From Batillaria attramentaria (Eukaryota; Mollusca; Gastropoda; Batillariidae), in NCBI GenBank assembly GCA_018292915.2, contig JACVVK020000446.1, positions 436,001 through 500,000 on the forward strand: a DNA stretch of 64,000 bases, read 5' to 3'. The notes beneath the pieces are model-generated. The model was not told the DNA's origin, searched no databases, and saw only the letters and a list, made by a program, of their open reading frames with translations. A program made the translations under genes and the position numbers. Positions within the stretch are counted from its first letter, which is position 1; each line of letters begins with the position of its first letter. This document shows positions 11,256 to 57,084 of this stretch, in pieces.

Positions 11256-11638
11256 CAGGGTTCGCGTTAACTGGCAATTACCAGTAAATTACTGGTTATG
11301 AAGAGGAAATACTGGAATTTTTTTAGCTGTCAGTCCCGGGGACTGGTTTTATTTTGCTGGGACTGGTTACAGATTTATGGGAGAAAAAAATTAAAGTGAA
11401 CAGGCTGATCGTAAAAAGAAAAAGAAAAAAAAGTTGATTGTTCATAGAAATTTTGTGGCCCAGGCTTGACTAGCGGCACTTGCCTTATCTCTCTGAATTG
11501 TGCTTGCAAATATTTACATCATTGTTTGCAGTGCTACCGGAATTTTTTCACAGGGACTGGTTTTGCTCAGAGTCGCTGAAAAACGGTCGGGGTAGGAGGC
11601 GAGGGGACTGGTTTTGAAAAATCCTAGTGCGAACCCTG
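11256..11638. mobile_element. hAT-like MITE 2
   Basis: Inverted ends CAGGGTTCGC (11256) and GCGAACCCTG (11629) enclose 383 bp rich in ACTGGTTTT/GGGACTGG motifs. It shares the CAGGGTTC terminus with the element at 2318. The expected 8-bp TSD is not clear. Confidence 0.7.
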
Positions 11639-12409
11639 TTACCGGAGAGTGTTTTGCAGTCTGTGCACACGCTAAAAGTATGTGGATTGTATGAGGGTTT
11701 TTTTTTTTTATGTGATCAGTTCATATGGTGATACACTCTAAGATGCAACGTTGTCCCTCTTCTTTTTTTTTTTTTTCAAGTGCTAATTTCTCCAGTTCTG
11801 GATTGATACTGTCAGCATTGTCTCACAGTTACTGCAGTGAACTGGCGAAGTTGAAATATGGACGCAGCAGAATAACATAGAGAACCTGAAGGCATGTGAT
11901 GATGCGCGCAAGAAATAACTTTTTTTTTCCCTCTCTTTTTGGGAGTCATTGCTGTTACCAAGCCTTCATGTTCCCCATGTATTTCTTTGCCTCCTTCACG
12001 GTCCTATCACTGGTGGTCTGTTAATATGAGTTCAGAAGGGCAAAATACTCTTTATGTCCTTGAACATCCCCTTGCATTCGCATTTTACACCAATCCCACA
12101 GACATTTGTACTTCTGTCATGTGCAAAAAGCACCTAACCGCCATGGATGTGACTCATGCTTAGGCCCTTTATCCAAAAGAGAGAAGCAAAGCATCCTGTC
12201 ATCTTGCCCTGATATTAATCTCTTTGTTGTCAACCTGTCTCACCCTTGACGCATTTCCTCAGGTTTGGGACTACATGTATCAGGCAGGCATTGTTTCAAC
12301 TCTTGCTAGTCAGTACTGGTTGCTCCCCCTTACTCTGGAATCACAAGAGTGAGTTTCGTAAAAAGCCTAGGCATCACTGGGTGAAGCTGATGAGTTTGTA
12401 CTTGTAGTA

Positions 12410-12949
12410 GAATGGAAAGGTGGTTTTTTTTTGGTTTTTTTTTTTTTTTGCTGCCACAACTCTTTGCCGACTCCAGTGGTGTTCCTGCCTGGTAATGGGT
12501 GGAATCCACGGAGGGCTCGGAAGCTGGGGCAATTTTTTTTATATTATGCATGATGATGGAGATGAGGATGATGGTAAGATGATGCTATGGAGGTCCATGT
12601 GGTTTGGGACTGCGGGACAGGGCCGCATTCCACACTTCCTGTCATAAATATCCCGGCATTAACCAGGCCCGGGAACTACGGCACCTGCGGTGCCGGCCGT
12701 GTAATCATCCACATCATAAGACGTGTCATACTAAGGGAAGCACCCCCAAAGTCGCACCCGTGAAGTGGGTGAAACTCGGCTGTGTGGCAACAGCCTCCCC
12801 ATTGGGCCCATAGCACACCCGCTCTGGGTAGGAGCCGACCTAGGTAGGAAAAATCCCGCTTGCCTCGGCTGGGATTCGAACCCGGGTCTCCCGGTCCATG
12901 GTCCGAAGTGCTAACCACTACACTAAGGGGGCCGGTGAATGGAAAGGTG
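12410..12949 (-). mobile_element. SINE family A, copy 2
   Basis: Full-length copy on the minus strand bounded by an exact 13-bp TSD GAATGGAAAGGTG (12410-12422, 12937-12949). The tRNA-like head is at the right and the poly(A), seen as T-run, at the left. Confidence 0.92.
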
Positions 12950-13282
12950 TTAATGGTGAGATCCGTTTATGCTAAGTGTTTTTGCTATGCACTTCGTGAG
13001 TGTTCATTTTGGCTTTTATCGCACACAGGCAGCACAGCTGAAAAAGTATATTGATATTTCGTTCTCTTTCTGCACTTCACCTGTTGGTATGTACATACAT
13101 GTACTTCATCTCAGAAGAGTTGTCTGTAAACTTTCGGCCAATTTTGTATGGAAAGACATGCAGTTGTTTTACTTTTAAAGGTTCTTTCGGCACCGATTGG
13201 TGCAGTCTGTTAAAATGAGAGGAGACATGCATGATTTTTTTTTTTTTTTTTTTTGGGGGGGGGGGGGGTCTTGCCACTTAAG

Positions 13283-13672
13283 AATAAAATTGCCCAAAAG
13301 CATCAATGCCATTGGTACCGGGGGGGGGGGGGGGGAGGGGGGGGGGAGACAGTGACTTTGTCACATCTTGAACAATAAGATCAGCTGAATGACATCTTTC
13401 TATGAGATTTATAGATGGTTCACTTGTGCTGTGACAGTGTTTGTCTGTGTTCAGTTTACTGGTGTTAGAAGAGACAGTCAATATGTACCAAACATTGTGC
13501 TACTCGATAATTTGCCCTACAAGGTTCGTACATGTCTCAGGTTCTAGGAATCTGCAGAATATTGATGCCAGTTGTATGTTGGCCACTAGCAAGCAGGTCG
13601 TTTAGAAGGCACTTCTTGGCTGCATTTTGTTTTGAATGGCATAAACTATGCCAGTAAATGTGCAGAAATAAA
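13283..13672 (+). terminator. Candidate poly(A) signals AATAAA
   Basis: AATAAA occurs at 13283-13288 and 13667-13672. They are the first clear plus-strand signals after the pleckstrin stop and before the SINE C copy. Their link to the gene is inferred. Confidence 0.25.
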
Positions 13673-13820
13673 CGATCTTCAAATGGAAAGAAATCTTAGG
13701 TGTTGAGTGTGTGTTTAATGTACGTTTTGTTGGTGGTGGTAGTGGTGATGGTTTTGTTGTTGTTGTTTTGCGTGTCATGTTTTGTGTGATCAAGGTGTAC
13801 CATCCAAGTTGTTTGGTATA

Positions 13821-14032
13821 AATAATAATAATAATAATAATTGTGGATGTGCTTTACCCAATTTCTGGAATTGGCCGCGAACTGAACCCAACACGCACGC
13901 TCACATAAACCACACGGGACGTAAACACGTTACAATCACATGATGCGAAGGGTCAGCTCAGCAATTTCAGTTTCGGGATTTAGATTTGGCTTTTATTTTT
14001 GAAATTTTATGGGCTGAACATTTCCAAAGGAA
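13821..14032 (-). mobile_element. SINE family C, copy 1 (5'-truncated)
   Basis: Starts with an (AAT)n tail, then GCTTTACCCAATTT, the CGCGAACTGAACCCAACACG block and the GGTCAGCTCAGC block seen in the other C copies. The tRNA-like head is missing. Confidence 0.8.
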
Positions 14033-14399
14033 TGATATGATATACACGTCCAAAGCTGGTATGAGAGCGTCAAAGGAACAACACAGCAAAACACACTTGA
14101 AATTGACTTACATTTCGTATTTATTATAGTCGGTCAATACAGTACGTTATTACCTCAGTCACACTAGGCACGGAGCGATGCGAGAATATCATGTACGTAC
14201 AATGACTATTACGATGATACAGACGTGAAGGAAGATGACAGTGTTTTCCACTTCAATAGTGATGATATGTTTACCATAGTAAACGGCTTTCTCGTCAGTT
14301 TAGTGCTGATTTGATTCACGGATGATGTGTAAAGCGTACTTTCAATGACCTTGGAAACAGATTATAGTTTGTATTTACAGTGTAACTGATGTCATGCGG

Positions 14400-14540
14400 A
14401 GGGTGGGTGTTTGGGAGTTTAACGTCCATTTCCAATTCCACCACGTATGGGTGATATCAAAGACGGGGCAACGAGAAAAAAAGGCCCGCAAATATATTTT
14501 CCCACGCCGGGAATGTCGTGCGGAAGGAGCAAAGCAAGTT
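14400..14540 (-). mobile_element. SINE family B, copy 1 (decayed head)
   Basis: Carries TTTGGGAGTTTAACGTCC and TGATATCAAAGACGGGGCAA. The tRNA-related part after position ~14490 is only weakly recognisable. Confidence 0.7.
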
Positions 14541-15158
14541 CTTATGCACACCAAAATACACAAGGAAACTGTCAAAGTGGCATAGTCACAGTGACAAACC
14601 CACTTCCACTACCACTACATAACCGCACTCATCCATCTTCATCTCCCTATTTTCCTCAACCCCACCCCACCTTCCACCGATTAACTTCCCTCTTCTAAAG
14701 CAGGCGTGAACAATAGACGAACAGAACAATACTACATGTGAAATCTATTTACCGTCCCCTCCCCGTTTTATCAAACAAACCAACAGGAAATTTATCCAGC
14801 AGTGGACAAGGGGTTCTTCTGTTGGTCTGACGAGGAAGAAAAAAACACCAACAACAATAGATTAAATAAGGAGGAGATGCAAAGTAGGCATGAGACAGCA
14901 CAGTACTTGTTTAATACTGGGTAAAAACAAAAACAAAAAAAACCCTCTTAAATTGCAGTTTTCCTTGAAATCTTCAGATCACTAGAAGCCACTAGCGAGA
15001 TTATGCAACCTGTGGTCTCGGGCCTAGCGGGGAAAGCCCACGCCTTGCGTAATAGTGGCTTGAAGTGGCGGCTCCTACTGGTGTGCAGTGGCTTGTTCTT
15101 TTTTAACAAGTCGTATCATATGGTGGACAGGGGGTGGTCGGGCTTTGGCTATTAAGAG
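14541..15158. other. Intergenic, nothing recognised
   Basis: Single-copy-looking sequence between two SINEs. No gene, RNA or clear repeat supported. Confidence 0.4.
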
Positions 15159-15687
15159 GTATAGTACGTACCGACCCCCGTAGTGTAGTGATTAGCACTT
15201 CGGACCATGGACCGGGAGACTTGTGTTCGAATCCCAGCCGAGGCAAGCGGGATTTTTCCTACCTAGGTCGGCTCCTACCCAGCGCGGGTGTGTTGTGGGC
15301 CCAATGGGGAGGCTGTTGCCACACAGCCGAGATTCACCCACTTCACGGATGCGACTTTGGGGGTGCTTCCCTTGGTATGACACGTCTTATGATGGTGGAT
15401 GATTACACGGCCGGCAACGCAGGTGCCGTAGTTCCCGGGCCTGGTTAACGCCGGGATATTTATGACAGGAAGCGTGGAATGCGGCCCTGTCCCGCAGTCC
15501 CAAACCACACGGACCCCCACAGCATCATATTACCATCATCCTCATTTCCATCATCATGCATGATAAAAAAAATGCCCCAGCTTTCGAGCCCTCCGTGGAT
15601 TCCACCCATGACCTGGGAGGAACACCGCTGGAGCTGGCAAAAGAGATGGGGCAGCAAAAAAAAAAAAAGAAAGAAAAAGTATAGTAC
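15159..15687 (+). mobile_element. SINE family A, copy 3 (plus orientation)
   Basis: The insert 15168-15678 is bounded by TSD GTATAGTAC. Head with TAGTGTAGTGA box A and GTTCGAATCCC box B, body, and an A-rich tail (AAAAGAAAGAAAAA). This copy best shows the intact head-to-tail structure of the family. Confidence 0.92.
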
Positions 15688-16679
15688 ATAAATATTTACA
15701 AACACAAGTAAAACATACCCTAAAATACGCCGGATTGGTAATAAGATCAAGTTTACTGCAGATGATAAAAGACGGCGGATCCCAAAACTCCTAAAATGGG
15801 CGATACAACGCAAGAGCGCAATACTGTACTCGGTTCTGTATCATAACTCGAAAATTCATTTATCACAGTTCTTAGTTGATCTGCAAACTGGTTACATCAG
15901 AAATAAAATGTTCCAAAATACTGCAGGTTATAGCGATATTACTTCACAGAAAAAAAAATAACGGGGAAGGTGAATGAACTGAATACAAACTGCGCTTTGA
16001 AAGTCACCCACGCAAAACAAAAAAAGTATGTGCGATTATTCCGTTTTCGTAGGGAACCTTTTTTTCGATTTCAGTATTAATAATAATAATTTTTAAAAAA
16101 TAGTATATGACGATGGTTCCCTGCCAGAACGTACTATCTGTACAGATAGAATTGAAAGAAGAAAGATAGCACGTTTTGGTAGGGAACCCTCGATCACGTC
16201 TGGACGGTTTCTTCTGGATAAAGCGAACTGCGCTTTCCACGTAACTTTTTCCAAGTGTCCCCCGTGTCCGACATAACCCCACCCGTACCCGACTCCCCAC
16301 CCACACAACCCCCCCCCCCCACCCTCGTCTCCTCCGTACCACTCAACCTGTCTCTCGCCCCACCCGCCTTCAATCCCCTGTCGCCGGATACTGTGTGCAC
16401 AGTGTCTGGAGGGTCAGAAGTACTATTTTGTTACAACCCTTACCACTATGCATGTATGTATACGTGTATGCATGTATGTATGTTTGTATACATGTATGTT
16501 TGTATATATATATATGCATTTGTGTAGGTATGTATTCATGTAGGTTTGAACATGATTGTATGCACATACGTATGAATGAATCTATACATGTGTGTGTTTG
16601 GATTTGTTTGCATGTATAATGTATTTATATGTATTACGTTACAGTATGTATGTGTGTACATGTATGTAGGTATGGTATG
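15688..16679. other. Intergenic sequence beyond the CACHD1 3' end
   Basis: No exon supported. AT-rich sequence, a short C-rich run near 16300, and then an irregular ATGTATGT-rich approach to the microsatellite. No minus-strand AATAAA was identified for CACHD1. Confidence 0.35.
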
Positions 16680-16965
16680 TAGGTATGCACAAGTGTGCAT
16701 TTTGTCTGTCTGTCTGTCTGTATGTATGTATGTATGTATGTATGTATGCGTGTGTGCATGTATGCGTGTGTGTATATATGCATGTATGTATGCATGTGAG
16801 TGTGTATGTATGTGTATATGCATGTGCGTATGTATGTATGTATGTATGTATGTATGTATGTATGTATGTATGTATGTATGTATGTATGTATGTATGTATG
16901 TATGTATGTACGTATGTATGTATGTATGTATGTATGTATGCATATGTGTATGTATGTATAGGAGA
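16680..16965. repeat. (TATG)n microsatellite
   Basis: Nearly pure TATG repeats from about 16720 to 16940 with imperfect flanks. They create long spurious open frames of Tyr-Ile-His-Thr or Cys-Met-Tyr-Val on both strands. Confidence 0.95.
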
Positions 16966-17128
16966 CGTGCACTGCCATTGTTGTACCCTTTACATTTCTT
17001 TTTTTTTCCCTATGCCCCCAGAGGGTTGGAATAAAATTACATGTACTTGAACATGAACTTGAAAACAAGAAGATTAGTATAAAAAAAATAAAAAATAAAA
17101 ATGTAAACTGGGCTAGAAGCATTCACTC

Positions 17129-51168
<34,040 letters not shown>

Positions 51169-52562
51169 CCTTGTGGTTTGGCACCAGATGGTCTTTCCCA
51201 ACTGCTTGAACGATCTCCTGAACGAATTCCAGTTCAGCTGTGTCCAAGCATCTTATCCGCGAACAGTTATGATGTTGCCGTGACTGGTGTGCCACAAACA
51301 TTAATATACAAACATTACGTTATACACAGGCAGCGGAAGCAAATGCTCAGATAAAAACTGAAAAGTTCCCCAAAAAACAAATTACAGAAAACCTTCCAGT
51401 TCTTTTTATCCACTTGCTTTTAAGGGAAAATATCCTTCTTTTTTTTTTTTCAGGCGAAATCATTCAGTCACACGGGTCCACATCACCCTCTTTGACGCAG
51501 ATATCCCGACAGTTTGTTGACCAGCACGGAAATCTGTAACCTGCCAGCTCATGTAGACCCGAAACCCGAAAATTATTTGTACGCGTTGACGTAGAGTCCC
51601 CAGTGAGAACTCCACTGCAGTAACACTTGCACTATCAGTTGAACCAATCTGAATGCCTGGGTCACTTTAGACTGTGAGCATAATCTGAGCCCATTTCAAC
51701 AGCCGTGGGGGTGCGAGGGAAATTCCGCCTGTGTGAGCTGCGTATGCTTTTATCAGTATGTTTCCGATGCAGACGTTCTGGAGGTTTTTCAATTTTCAAA
51801 TGCTCTGTGGAGTTGCGGCTGTAATTGCCGCAGGGTCAGACATATAGGTGGAAATGTTGTGTGACTTTTAGAATTCACCAGTAAATATGTTGATGAAATA
51901 ATCTGTTCTTTTAAAAGTGAGTTTTATTCAGAGCACTGACGGGAAATGGAGAAAGCTATTAGTAAGTTTTCGTTCCAGCTAAAAAAAAATCCCATTTCCA
52001 GAAATTGGGGGGGGGGGGGGGACCGAGAGGGTTGGTGGGGTGGAAGCAGGTGTTAGTGTCGTTCGAAGGGGGGCAGGGGGTGGGGGGGGAGAGGTGGGAG
52101 ATGAAGGGTGGAGGAAATTATCACCCATCACCCAACCCTCAAACACGCCAACGTGACAGATGCCATTCATACAATCTCAAAGCTGTACTGAAGCAAACTA
52201 TTCGGCAAGATTACTAACAAAAATTTTCTAGTCACACTTGTGGCCTGAACAACTGATCAGAACGCCATCCTGTCGATGACACGCAAAGGTCAGGATAGCT
52301 GTCGAGCTGTTCAGTCCGAGTAGCTTAGCTTAGCAGATTGGCAAATAATAAAATCGTTTACAGTTTAAAAGCTACCCACTTAACCTTAGACTTGAACAAA
52401 AAAAAAGTGAACGGCTTAAGTGTGAAATCCCCAAAGACGACTGGCCCTTTTAATTTTTTTTATATATTTTTTAAAAAATTTAAGTCAGCCTGTCCTCGTT
52501 TTGAGTGGTTCTAATGCAGTTTACCCATAAGAGATAATGTTCTGGCTCGAAGAACGTGCAAG

Positions 52563-52565
<3 letters not shown>

Positions 52566-52655
<90 letters not shown>
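52566..52655. repeat. (AC)n microsatellite
   Basis: About 45 AC units in the CACHD1 5' flank. Confidence 0.97.
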
Positions 52656-52657
<2 letters not shown>

Positions 52658-53782
52658 AAATGAAGCCCTAGTCCTGGTGACCCTCTCTGTACGAGGGAAA
52701 AGGAGACTGCGAACACGCATGGGTAGCCGCGGGTCTGACTGATGAAACCCCAAAAGGCGACAACACCAGCTCAAGGCGCCAGGTGGCTCCCAGAAGGACG
52801 AATCCTGCATTGGTTCGAAATTTTCAAGATCCAAGATATTTTATTCTCCATTACTGGAAATGCGTCTTTGGTGTGATTCCCTCTCGCACGTGACTATTGT
52901 TTGTTTGTTGTTGGTTTTTTTGTTTGTTTTTTTTTTAAAGAAATATAAACATATAGAGACTACTGCATTGTTGTATTGTTATGGTGAAAGTGCTTTTTGT
53001 TTTTGTTTTTTGTTTTGGTTTGGTTTTTTTGTTTTGTTGTTGTTGTTGTTGTTGTTTTGTTGATAAAGATCTCCTTTGCGTCACTACGACGGAGACAAAA
53101 ATCTTGTGGGAAAACAGTTGCAACCTCTACAAAGAACGGATAATATGGCACAGTTTTTTGGGTTTTTTTTAGTAAAAAGGGGTGGTTGAAAGCGGTAGTG
53201 CACTCGGGTTTGGTTTTTCGGCAGCCACCTTGTTTGTACCCAATAAAAGGCGAAAAAGGTTTTGTTAGCCTTCGTCGGTAGTGGCACTCGTTTTTTTCCG
53301 GCAACCATTTTGTTTAACCGCCGTGCGCCCAACAAGCTGTGAGAAAATGGCGACACACAATTTCTGTTGGCCTTATGCAAGCTCGTGTGAGGCGGACTAT
53401 CTGCAGCCAAGTAAAGCTGTACAGTTCGGGCAATAAACTTCAAACCTTGTCAAGTCGGCGACGGTCAAAAGAAACATAAACAACGGCGCACCTTTTCTCA
53501 TCCAATTCCTATCTTGAAGGGTGAGGATTATCGGACGCTCTCTAGGATTGTGTCCCTGATGGTACCACACTTTGCGGCCAAAATCCCCTGTCGAATTTAT
53601 CACTCTTCCGTGATTTGCGGAATGAAAAGTAAGGTGTCGGATTCTGTAAGAGATGAACGGGGTCTGACTGAATGAATCGCCCTTTCTGATTCTTGTGGGC
53701 ATTCAGTGTAGCACTGTTTGTGTTCGTGGTAACTTTCAGACAGCCTTGTTGCCCCTAGATTCATGCGAGGCGCACGCGCGCG

Positions 53783-53787
<5 letters not shown>

Positions 53788-53856
<69 letters not shown>
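53788..53856. repeat. (AC)n microsatellite preceded by (CG)n
   Basis: GCACGCGCGCGCGT leads into (AC)n, a potential Z-DNA tract. Confidence 0.95.
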
Positions 53857-53858
<2 letters not shown>

Positions 53859-54310
53859 AGAATTGCTGTAAAATTTATGTGCACAACAATTTTCAGCAAA
53901 AAAAAAAAAAAAAGTTTTCTATTATGAAACATCAGTATATGTTTGTGCTCATTCCACATCAAGAAAACTGTTTTTAAAAGACTTCGTTATGACTTCTACA
54001 TTCATTTCTTTTTCCTTTGAAATATTGTCGGCGCTATTGTTGTTGTTGTTGTTGTTAAATCTTCTATCCATTTTCTTCATGCGTTTTTCTAACTATATAC
54101 CGGTAATTCTTCAATGTGCAAACTGGAAACCAGATGAATATCTGGTCTTATTTAAAGCCACTTTGGATTTTTCCAGTGCGCGAAAGCGGCAAAAGTTTAT
54201 ATGCATGTACAGGACAAACAGCATTTCTTGAATTTTAGACACTTGTGTTCACATTCTTGCCGTTTAAAGAAATTAATGTGTCGAAATTGTTAATTGTATT
54301 TCTATGCCAC

Positions 54311-54349
<39 letters not shown>

Positions 54350-54556
54350 CAATAGTAAAAATTTTAAAACATATTAAAAAAAAATTTAAAAAAAAACCCG
54401 GCAAATCACAATATTAAATACCTCAAGCCGTATGAGGCCCCTCGAATCGCATAACATTAACATATACACTAGTTACAGTCTGTCCAGAAATTATCGCGAA
54501 TTTTCTCCATCTGTATCACCTCAGACTTCAGCTTATGTACAACGTTTTATGTAAAA

Positions 54557-55225
54557 CATATTTGACATCAACTAAAGGGCAACGCACAACACATGTGACA
54601 TCAGCTAGAGGGCAACTTACAACATATTTGACATCAGCTAAAGGGCAATGCATAACATATCTGACATCAAACTAAAGGGCAGTGTACAGCATAAAGTATT
54701 TGACATCGAAATAAAGGGCAATGCACAACATATTTGAAATCAAACTAAAGGGCAATGTACAACATATTTGACATCAGCTAAAGGTCAATGTACAAGATAA
54801 CTGACGTCAAACTATAGGGCAATGTACAGCATATGTGACATCAAACTAGAGAGGGAGAGAGAGAGAGAGAGGGTGGGTGGGTGGATGTTTGGGAGTTTAA
54901 CGTCCTTTTCCGCCACATACGGAGAGAGAGAGATGCACAACATATTTGACATCAGCTAAAGGGCAATGTACAACATATGTGACATCAAACTAAAGGGCAA
55001 TGCACAAGATGGCCGCCGGTGGGGTACTTAAATTACAATGGCTATAACTTCCACTATTTTTGGTCTACGGCATTCATTCATATATCAAAATGTTCAGAAA
55101 AGAGTGTAGATTTACAAAATATATACATCGCCAAATACCCCAAAATCGAGTTAAGACTGGTTTTGTGATGACTGAGCACGTATTTGACATCAGCTAAAGG
55201 GCAATGTACGACATATTTGACATCA
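54557..55225. repeat. ~33-bp minisatellite, 11 or more copies
   Basis: Unit ACATATTTGACATCAGCTAA plus AGGGCAATGTACA. Interrupted by a SINE B fragment and (AG)n at 54850-54932; two outlying copies near 55180-55220. Confidence 0.92.
54873..54922 (-). mobile_element. SINE family B, copy 12 (50-bp end fragment)
   Basis: GTGTTTGGGAG-like GATGTTTGGGAGTTTAACG and CCTTTTCCGCCACATACGG between two (AG)n runs inside the minisatellite. Confidence 0.8.
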
Positions 55226-56487
55226 TCTTCATAAGTTCCCGCATGCCAGCTACAAGTGTAACCACGGGCTTCAACCACATCCAGTGACAACCACGCTGGA
55301 GAGAGAGAGAGAGAGAGAGAGCTCGCCAGATCCCAACTAGTGCAGTACATCAAAGAGATCTGCGTAAAGAAGCGGCTGAAAGCAGGGTGAGTGATGGATG
55401 ACGGTATAATCCCCCCACTAAGCTGCCAATAAGTCGGCCCCCGATAACCCCTGCTAGTTGATTATACTCCCTTTCTTCTTGCCTTGTCTCTGCAACACAC
55501 ACGAAGGTTGCCGGTATGTACATATTCACTGTTTTCACCACTACCTGTTAAGGAACGTATTTTCAAAGCCGACAAACAGTCGTAGACTGCCATCATTTAT
55601 GACACATAAATGGAAAAGGGGGGTGGGGGGGCAAAAGACGCGCTTCCGCCGGGAGAATTTTTTTTTTCGGGGGGTGGGGGGAGGGGAGTGCACTAGTGCA
55701 CAAACTCAACGTACTTGGTAGGAATTGAGTTAATGAGAATAACAAGGCGCTTCAGTTTAGACAAAATAAGTAAGCTGAATTCTAACTCGATATAGTTGAG
55801 TAAAATCCTTCCTGTTTGTAATAACGATCCGTGTACTCAGAGACGCAACGTGGACAAATCTCTCGATTTCTGTTTGCGGGTATGATGATTTATTTAGAAT
55901 ATTTGTTAGTACATTTGGGTGCGAACCAGTGAGAACAACGATTGCGGCTGCGTTTAGCCAATCGCTGACCTCCGCGGAAAATCACGTGCTGGCGGGCTGT
56001 AAATATCCTAGCGTTATCACAGTCAGACCGCGGGCTATGGACAAGAGCAGACGACAAGTTGGATACGTAAATCAAGTCCCCTTTCCTCAACTTTAAATCC
56101 GGGGGTTTACCCAGTCACGTAAAAGGAACGACCACGTGAATCGTGTTATTCTTGTAGTTGTCCGTGATCCAAACACTCCAGCGCCAAACAGCTAATAAAT
56201 TTCGCTACCTCGCTACTTGTTATCGTTCGTGAGAAGCACGTTGTTTGCTAGGTTATCTTCCTCTCCATTTCTTTTTCTCGTATTTTGTGGTGCATGAACC
56301 AAGGGTGATTTAGTGCGAAACTGAACTGACTGGACGAATAGTCCCATCATCGACACCACTTAGCACACATGACTCCTAAATAAATGTAATTTATTATTAT
56401 TATTATTATTATTTCACAACACAGGAGCGTCACTGACTCTGTAAAACTGGTACAGCGGAGGATGAAGGTGGCGGTGGGGGCGGGGCG
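55226..56487. other. Intergenic, nothing recognised
   Basis: No gene or repeat family identified apart from (AG)n at 55300-55320, G-rich runs near 55620-55690 and (ATT)n near 56392-56412. Confidence 0.4.
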
Positions 56488-56657
56488 GGATGGGTGTTTG
56501 GCAGTTTAACGTCCTTTTCCACCACGTATGGGTGATATTAAAGACGGGGCAACGAGAAAAAGGCCAGCACAAAGAGTCGGCCCCAGCCGGGTTTCGAACT
56601 CACGACCCGAGCACTGAGAGTCGAACACTCTATCATTCGGCTATCCCGGCTCCCCCG
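56488..56657 (-). mobile_element. SINE family B, copy 13
   Basis: GGTGTTTGGCAGTTTAACGT to GGCTATCCCGGCTCCCCC, box B GAGTTCGAAACC with one change. In the 3' flank of the GPCR. Confidence 0.88.
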
Positions 56658-56696
56658 GTGGGGGGGGGGGGGGGGGACTGGATGAGGCTACTTATT

Positions 56697-56735
56697 TGAG
56701 GCACAAGCAACAAAGACTACTTCGCGGCTAAAGAG
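56697..56735. repeat. Element D fragment
   Basis: GGCACAAGCAACAAAGACTA and CTTCGCGGCTAAAG. Confidence 0.6.
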
Positions 56736-57084
56736 GGTGGGGTGGGGTGGGATGACTGCCGACATTCCCGAGGAGGCCTATGAAAAGGAGGACACGCGTT
56801 TCATGATCAAAGAAAAGTATCATAGTTTGCCTGTTCCCTTTGTATAACACACAGTCCTATTATTTGCCACCTCACGACCATCGGCGACATGTCGTCCACC
56901 ACCGCCGACATATCGACTACCACCGGCGACATCATCAGGACCGTCACTGTTACCGGTGATGATCGACCGCTGTGGACGGTGGTCGTGAGATGCCAAACAT
57001 AAAAAAAGGCCAAAAGAGTCAGTTTGGCACTGGCACAGTGTATGTGTTAGTTCAACATTTTTTTTTTTTAAATAGCGTCAGTCC

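Larger units (their letters stand above)
8375..13700. other. Pleckstrin 3' flank, possibly a long 3'UTR
   Basis: No further host coding exon is supported over 5.3 kb. The stretch holds T/G-rich single-copy sequence, a truncated LINE, a hAT-like MITE and a family A SINE. Poly(G) and poly(T) runs are frequent. The first clear AATAAA motifs after the stop are near 13.28 and 13.67 kb, so a very long 3'UTR is possible but unproven. Confidence 0.35.
51169..54540. other. Intergenic, 5' flank of CACHD1
   Basis: No exon supported. Contains the CACHD1 5'UTR/promoter side just above 51168, G-rich runs near 52010-52110, two (AC)n arrays and (GTT)n. Small open frames have no splice or homology support. 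Confidence 0.4.

Noticed and set aside
15168..15245. tRNA gene
   Set aside because: Box A and B are present, but the fold is not a complete tRNA and the sequence is the head of a ~510-bp SINE repeated five times. The same applies to heads of families B, C and E.
16536..17122. Long open frames of Tyr-Ile-His-Thr or Val-Cys-Met type on both strands
   Set aside because: Products of the (TATG)n microsatellite.
51169..51201. Start of CACHD1 eleven codons upstream of 51168
   Set aside because: That codon is TTG, not ATG. The ATG at 51168 directly precedes the signal peptide.
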